The notes beneath the pieces were generated by a model that was given only the letters and a program-made list of their open reading frames with translations, was not told where the DNA came from and ran no database searches. A DNA stretch of 64,000 nt, from NCBI RefSeq assembly GCF_008370255.1, contig NZ_SEUI01000002.1:162667-226666 (forward strand). Direction: 5' to 3'. The position numbers and the translations under genes are program-made. Source of the DNA: Pseudoalteromonas sp. FUC4 (GTDB lineage Bacteria > Pseudomonadota > Gammaproteobacteria > Enterobacterales > Alteromonadaceae). Numbering within the stretch: the first letter of the stretch is position 1; every line of letters starts with the position of its first letter. This document shows positions 61,446 to 64,000 of the stretch, one piece after another.

Positions 61446-63821
61446 GTGCAAGAATACGTTCTCTGGTATCAAGAGCTTGGTATGCAAGATGTTCCTCGAG
61501 TTGGCGGTAAAAACGCGTCACTTGGCGAAATGATTTCAAACCTAGCAAACGCTGGTGTACAAGTACCGGGTGGTTTTGCAACTACCGCAGATGCTTTTAA
61601 TGAGTTTCTAGATCAATCAGGACTCACCGCCAAAATTCATGACATCCTAGACACACTTGATGTTGATGATGTAAATACACTCGCTAAAGTAGGTGCCGAT
61701 ATCCGCCAATGGATAATCGACACACCATTCCAACCAAACCTAGATAAAGCCATTCGCGACGCATATAGCCAACTCCATGGCGATACTTCAACAGATGTTT
61801 CATTTGCAGTACGTTCATCAGCTACCGCTGAAGATATGCCAGATGCATCATTCGCAGGCCAGCAAGAAACTTTCCTTAACGTTGTCGGTATCGATTCAGT
61901 CATGGTCGCTATTAAACACGTATTTGCTTCATTATTTAACGACCGCGCAATCTCATATCGTGTTCACCAAGGTTACGATCACCGTGGTGTAGCGTTATCA
62001 GCAGGTATACAGCGCATGGTACGTTCAGATAAATCAGCATCTGGCGTAATGTTTAGCATTGATACAGAGTCTGGTTTTGAAGACGTTGTATTTATTACAT
62101 CAAGCTACGGCTTAGGTGAAATGGTTGTACAGGGCGCGGTTAACCCTGATGAATTTTATGTCCATAAACCAACACTCCTTAAAGACAAACCTTCAGTAGT
62201 ACGTCGTAATATTGGTTCTAAAGCCATACAAATGATTTACTCAGAAGATAAAGCACACGGTAAACAAGTAGACATCGTTGATGTTGACCCTGAGCTTTCT
62301 AATAAATTTTCGATTACAGATGAAGAAGTGCAAGATCTTGCCAAACAAGCTGTAATCATTGAAAAACATTACGGTCGTCCTATGGACATCGAATGGGCAA
62401 AAGACGGAAACGACGGCAAACTATATATAGTTCAAGCACGTCCAGAAACTGTCCGCTCAAACGAAGACTCAAACGTAATGGAACGTTTTCAATTAAATGG
62501 CACAAGTAATGTACTTGTTGAAGGCCGTGCAATTGGTCACAAAATTGGTAGCGGTGTTGTACGTGTTCTTGATTCAATCAAAGAAATGGATCAGGTACAA
62601 GTAGGCGATATTTTAGTTACCGATATGACCGACCCTGATTGGGAACCAATCATGAAACGTGCAGCAGCGATTGTTACAAATCGTGGTGGCCGTACGTGTC
62701 ACGCTGCAATCATTGCACGCGAACTTGGTATTCCTGCAGTAGTTGGTTGTGGTAATGCAACTGACTTAATAAAAGCGGGACAAGAAGTAACAGTATCGTG
62801 CGCCGAAGGCGATACCGGCTTTATTTACGAAGGTATTTTAGATTTTGAAATACTAACGTCACGCGTTGATAAAATGCCAGAACTACCAATGAAAGTAATG
62901 ATGAACGTGGGTAATCCCGATCGTGCATTTGACTTTGCACGCTTACCGCATGCAGGTGTTGGCCTTGCGCGAGTTGAATTTATTATCAACCGTATGATTG
63001 GTGTTCATCCAAAAGCGTTATTAAATTTTGATGCTCAAACAGATGCATTAAAAGCAGAAATTACTGACATGATTGCCGGTTACGAATCACCAGTAGAGTT
63101 TTATATCACAAAACTGGTTGAAGGTATTTCAACGCTTGGCTGTGCATTTGCACCAGAGCGTGTAATTGTTCGTATGTCTGATTTTAAATCAAACGAATAC
63201 GCAAACCTAGTTGGCGGCCAGCAATACGAGCCAGAAGAAGAAAACCCAATGATTGGTTTTCGTGGTGCAGCCCGTTATATCTCTGAAGACTTCCGCGATT
63301 GTTTTGCACTAGAATGTGAAGCAATAAAACGCGTAAGAAACGACATGGATATGCAAAACATAGAAATCATGATCCCATTCGTACGTACCCTTGAAGAAGG
63401 TAAACGCGTAATTGAATTACTAGAAGAGCATGGCCTTAAACGCGGCGATAATGGTCTTAAAGTAATCATGATGTGTGAGCTGCCTTCAAATGCATTACTT
63501 GCTGATGAATTTTTAGAAATGTTTGATGGTTTTTCTATCGGCTCTAACGATTTAACACAGTTAACGCTTGGTCTTGATCGTGATTCAGGTTTAATCGCAC
63601 ATTTGTTTGATGAGCGTAACCCAGCAATTAAAAAACTACTTTCTATGGCAATTAAAACAGCTAAAGAAAAAGGCAAGTACGTAGGTATTTGTGGTCAAGG
63701 TCCTTCAGATCACGAAGACTTTGCAGCATGGTTAGTAGAACAGGGCATTGATTCTGTTTCACTAAATCCAGACACAGTAATAGAAACATGGTTATACCTA
63801 GCTAAAAAATTAGCAAAGTAA
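61446..63821 (+). CDS. ppsA: Phosphoenolpyruvate synthase
   Basis: A 791-aa enzyme converting pyruvate and ATP to PEP, AMP and phosphate. The N-terminal PPDK-type ATP-binding domain ([32 protein letters not shown]) is followed by the phosphohistidine domain ([14 protein letters not shown], His near 419) and the C-terminal PEP-binding barrel ([45 protein letters not shown]). The GTG start has TTGGAG about 9 nt upstream. It is regulated by the divergent ppsR product. Confidence 0.96.
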   Translation: MQEYVLWYQELGMQDVPRVGGKNASLGEMISNLANAGVQVPGGFATTADAFNEFLDQSGLTAKIHDILDTLDVDDVNTLAKVGADIRQWIIDTPFQPNLDKAIRDAYSQLHGDTSTDVSFAVRSSATAEDMPDASFAGQQETFLNVVGIDSVMVAIKHVFASLFNDRAISYRVHQGYDHRGVALSAGIQRMVRSDKSASGVMFSIDTESGFEDVVFITSSYGLGEMVVQGAVNPDEFYVHKPTLLKDKPSVVRRNIGSKAIQMIYSEDKAHGKQVDIVDVDPELSNKFSITDEEVQDLAKQAVIIEKHYGRPMDIEWAKDGNDGKLYIVQARPETVRSNEDSNVMERFQLNGTSNVLVEGRAIGHKIGSGVVRVLDSIKEMDQVQVGDILVTDMTDPDWEPIMKRAAAIVTNRGGRTCHAAIIARELGIPAVVGCGNATDLIKAGQEVTVSCAEGDTGFIYEGILDFEILTSRVDKMPELPMKVMMNVGNPDRAFDFARLPHAGVGLARVEFIINRMIGVHPKALLNFDAQTDALKAEITDMIAGYESPVEFYITKLVEGISTLGCAFAPERVIVRMSDFKSNEYANLVGGQQYEPEEENPMIGFRGAARYISEDFRDCFALECEAIKRVRNDMDMQNIEIMIPFVRTLEEGKRVIELLEEHGLKRGDNGLKVIMMCELPSNALLADEFLEMFDGFSIGSNDLTQLTLGLDRDSGLIAHLFDERNPAIKKLLSMAIKTAKEKGKYVGICGQGPSDHEDFAAWLVEQGIDSVSLNPDTVIETWLYLAKKLAK

Positions 63822-63857
63822 TAAATATGTAAGCTATAAATAGGTAAGCTATAAAAA

Positions 63858-63888
63858 ATGCCAGCAATGTATTGCTGGCATTTTTTTA
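63858..63888. terminator. Intrinsic terminator after ppsA
   Basis: ATGCCAGCAAT (63858-63868) and ATTGCTGGCAT (63871-63881) pair perfectly over 11 bp with a tight 2-nt centre, followed by T7. It also fits as terminator of the convergent partial gene. Confidence 0.92.
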
Positions 63889-63906
63889 TACTCAATTAAA
63901 AGTAAA

Positions 63907-64000
63907 TTAACGGGCTAGTTTTTTATCTAAATAAGCGCATGATTTAGTTAACGCCTTTTGGCAAAGTGATAAGTAATGTCGCGCTTTAGGGTAGTAAAAC
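63907..64000 (-). CDS. 3' end of an unidentified protein (partial)
   Basis: A minus-strand frame is open from the right edge to TAA at 63907-63909. It gives the last 30 residues (FYYPKARHYLSLCQKALTKS and so on). It converges on ppsA across a strong terminator, as expected for a real gene. No family assignment is possible from this piece. Confidence 0.5.
   Translation of the reverse strand, partial: FYYPKARHYLSLCQKALTKSCAYLDKKLAR

Noticed and set aside
1..64000. tRNA or rRNA genes
   Set aside because: No cloverleaf with conserved TTCGANTC context or rRNA-like stretch was recognised by eye on either strand; a tRNA scan would be decisive.

Overview
The window reads as a Pseudoalteromonas-type marine gammaproteobacterial replicon, AT-rich with dense short-spaced operons. 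I identify it as the part of the secondary chromosome (chromid) that carries its replication origin. The basis is a plasmid-style initiator gene (repA, 56003-57217), a parA-parB partition pair (53013-55229), about fifteen copies of an 18-bp iteron (AGATCANNNTTTTACTAA), two perfect DnaA boxes, and a Tus replication-terminator gene (57286-58161) with three Ter-like sites. These sit beside core metabolic genes: a class II DAHP synthase, ppsR/ppsA and gdhA. No rRNA, tRNA, CRISPR array or intact insertion sequence was seen.

Layout. 1-7010: a Fur-type haem acquisition locus (TonB receptor, divergent hmuTUV-hugZ, convergent chaN lipoprotein). 7130-9810: a loose accessory stretch with a lipoprotein, a broken gene, an S41 peptidase and REP-like repeats. 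10013-19570: a Zur-type zinc-starvation locus. One arm (+) is zrgA, a dihydroorotase paralogue, folE2, a gamma-carbonic anhydrase, a COG0523 GTPase, a nuclease-phosphatase fusion lipoprotein and a 55-aa SEC-C protein. The other is two periplasmic proteins divergent from a LolCDE/MacB-like ABC transporter. 19667-42128: glutamate dehydrogenase, then many small redox/detoxification enzymes (quinol monooxygenase, CMD, SDR, acetolactate-synthase-like enzyme with ALDH, VOC, haloacid dehalogenase, LigB-type dioxygenase, quinone-oxidoreductase-like MDR, PACE efflux, AKR, a nonsense-interrupted flavin oxidoreductase), with five LysR and one AraC regulator. Three copies of a ~310-bp MITE lie among them. 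42178-45941: a small cargo island apparently inserted into a MerR operator (alarmone-hydrolase-like HD protein, HigA-like protein, unknown 288-aa protein, WYL regulator, small membrane protein).

46383-52606 holds rmuC and a SWIM-SNF2 helicase. The ~1-kb gap between them is a tandem array of five related ~190-bp units on the minus strand. Units 2-5 each have a sigmaE-type promoter (GAACTT-N15-GTCTAC), a stem-loop with an invariant TTGCAG loop, a C-tract, a second hairpin and an intrinsic terminator. Unit 1 is diverged. I read this as an undescribed family of tandem, probably RpoE-dependent small RNAs, and it is one of the two most interesting finds.

The other is the origin/terminus arrangement at 55.4-58.8 kb. 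If the origin lies in the iteron/DnaA-box region, Ter-like sites B and C face it in the orientation expected to block the rightward fork. Site A, at the tus start, faces the opposite way. Together they would form a fork trap only a few hundred bp wide beside the origin, which would explain unidirectional replication of this replicon. All calls come from reading the sequence; no database search was run.
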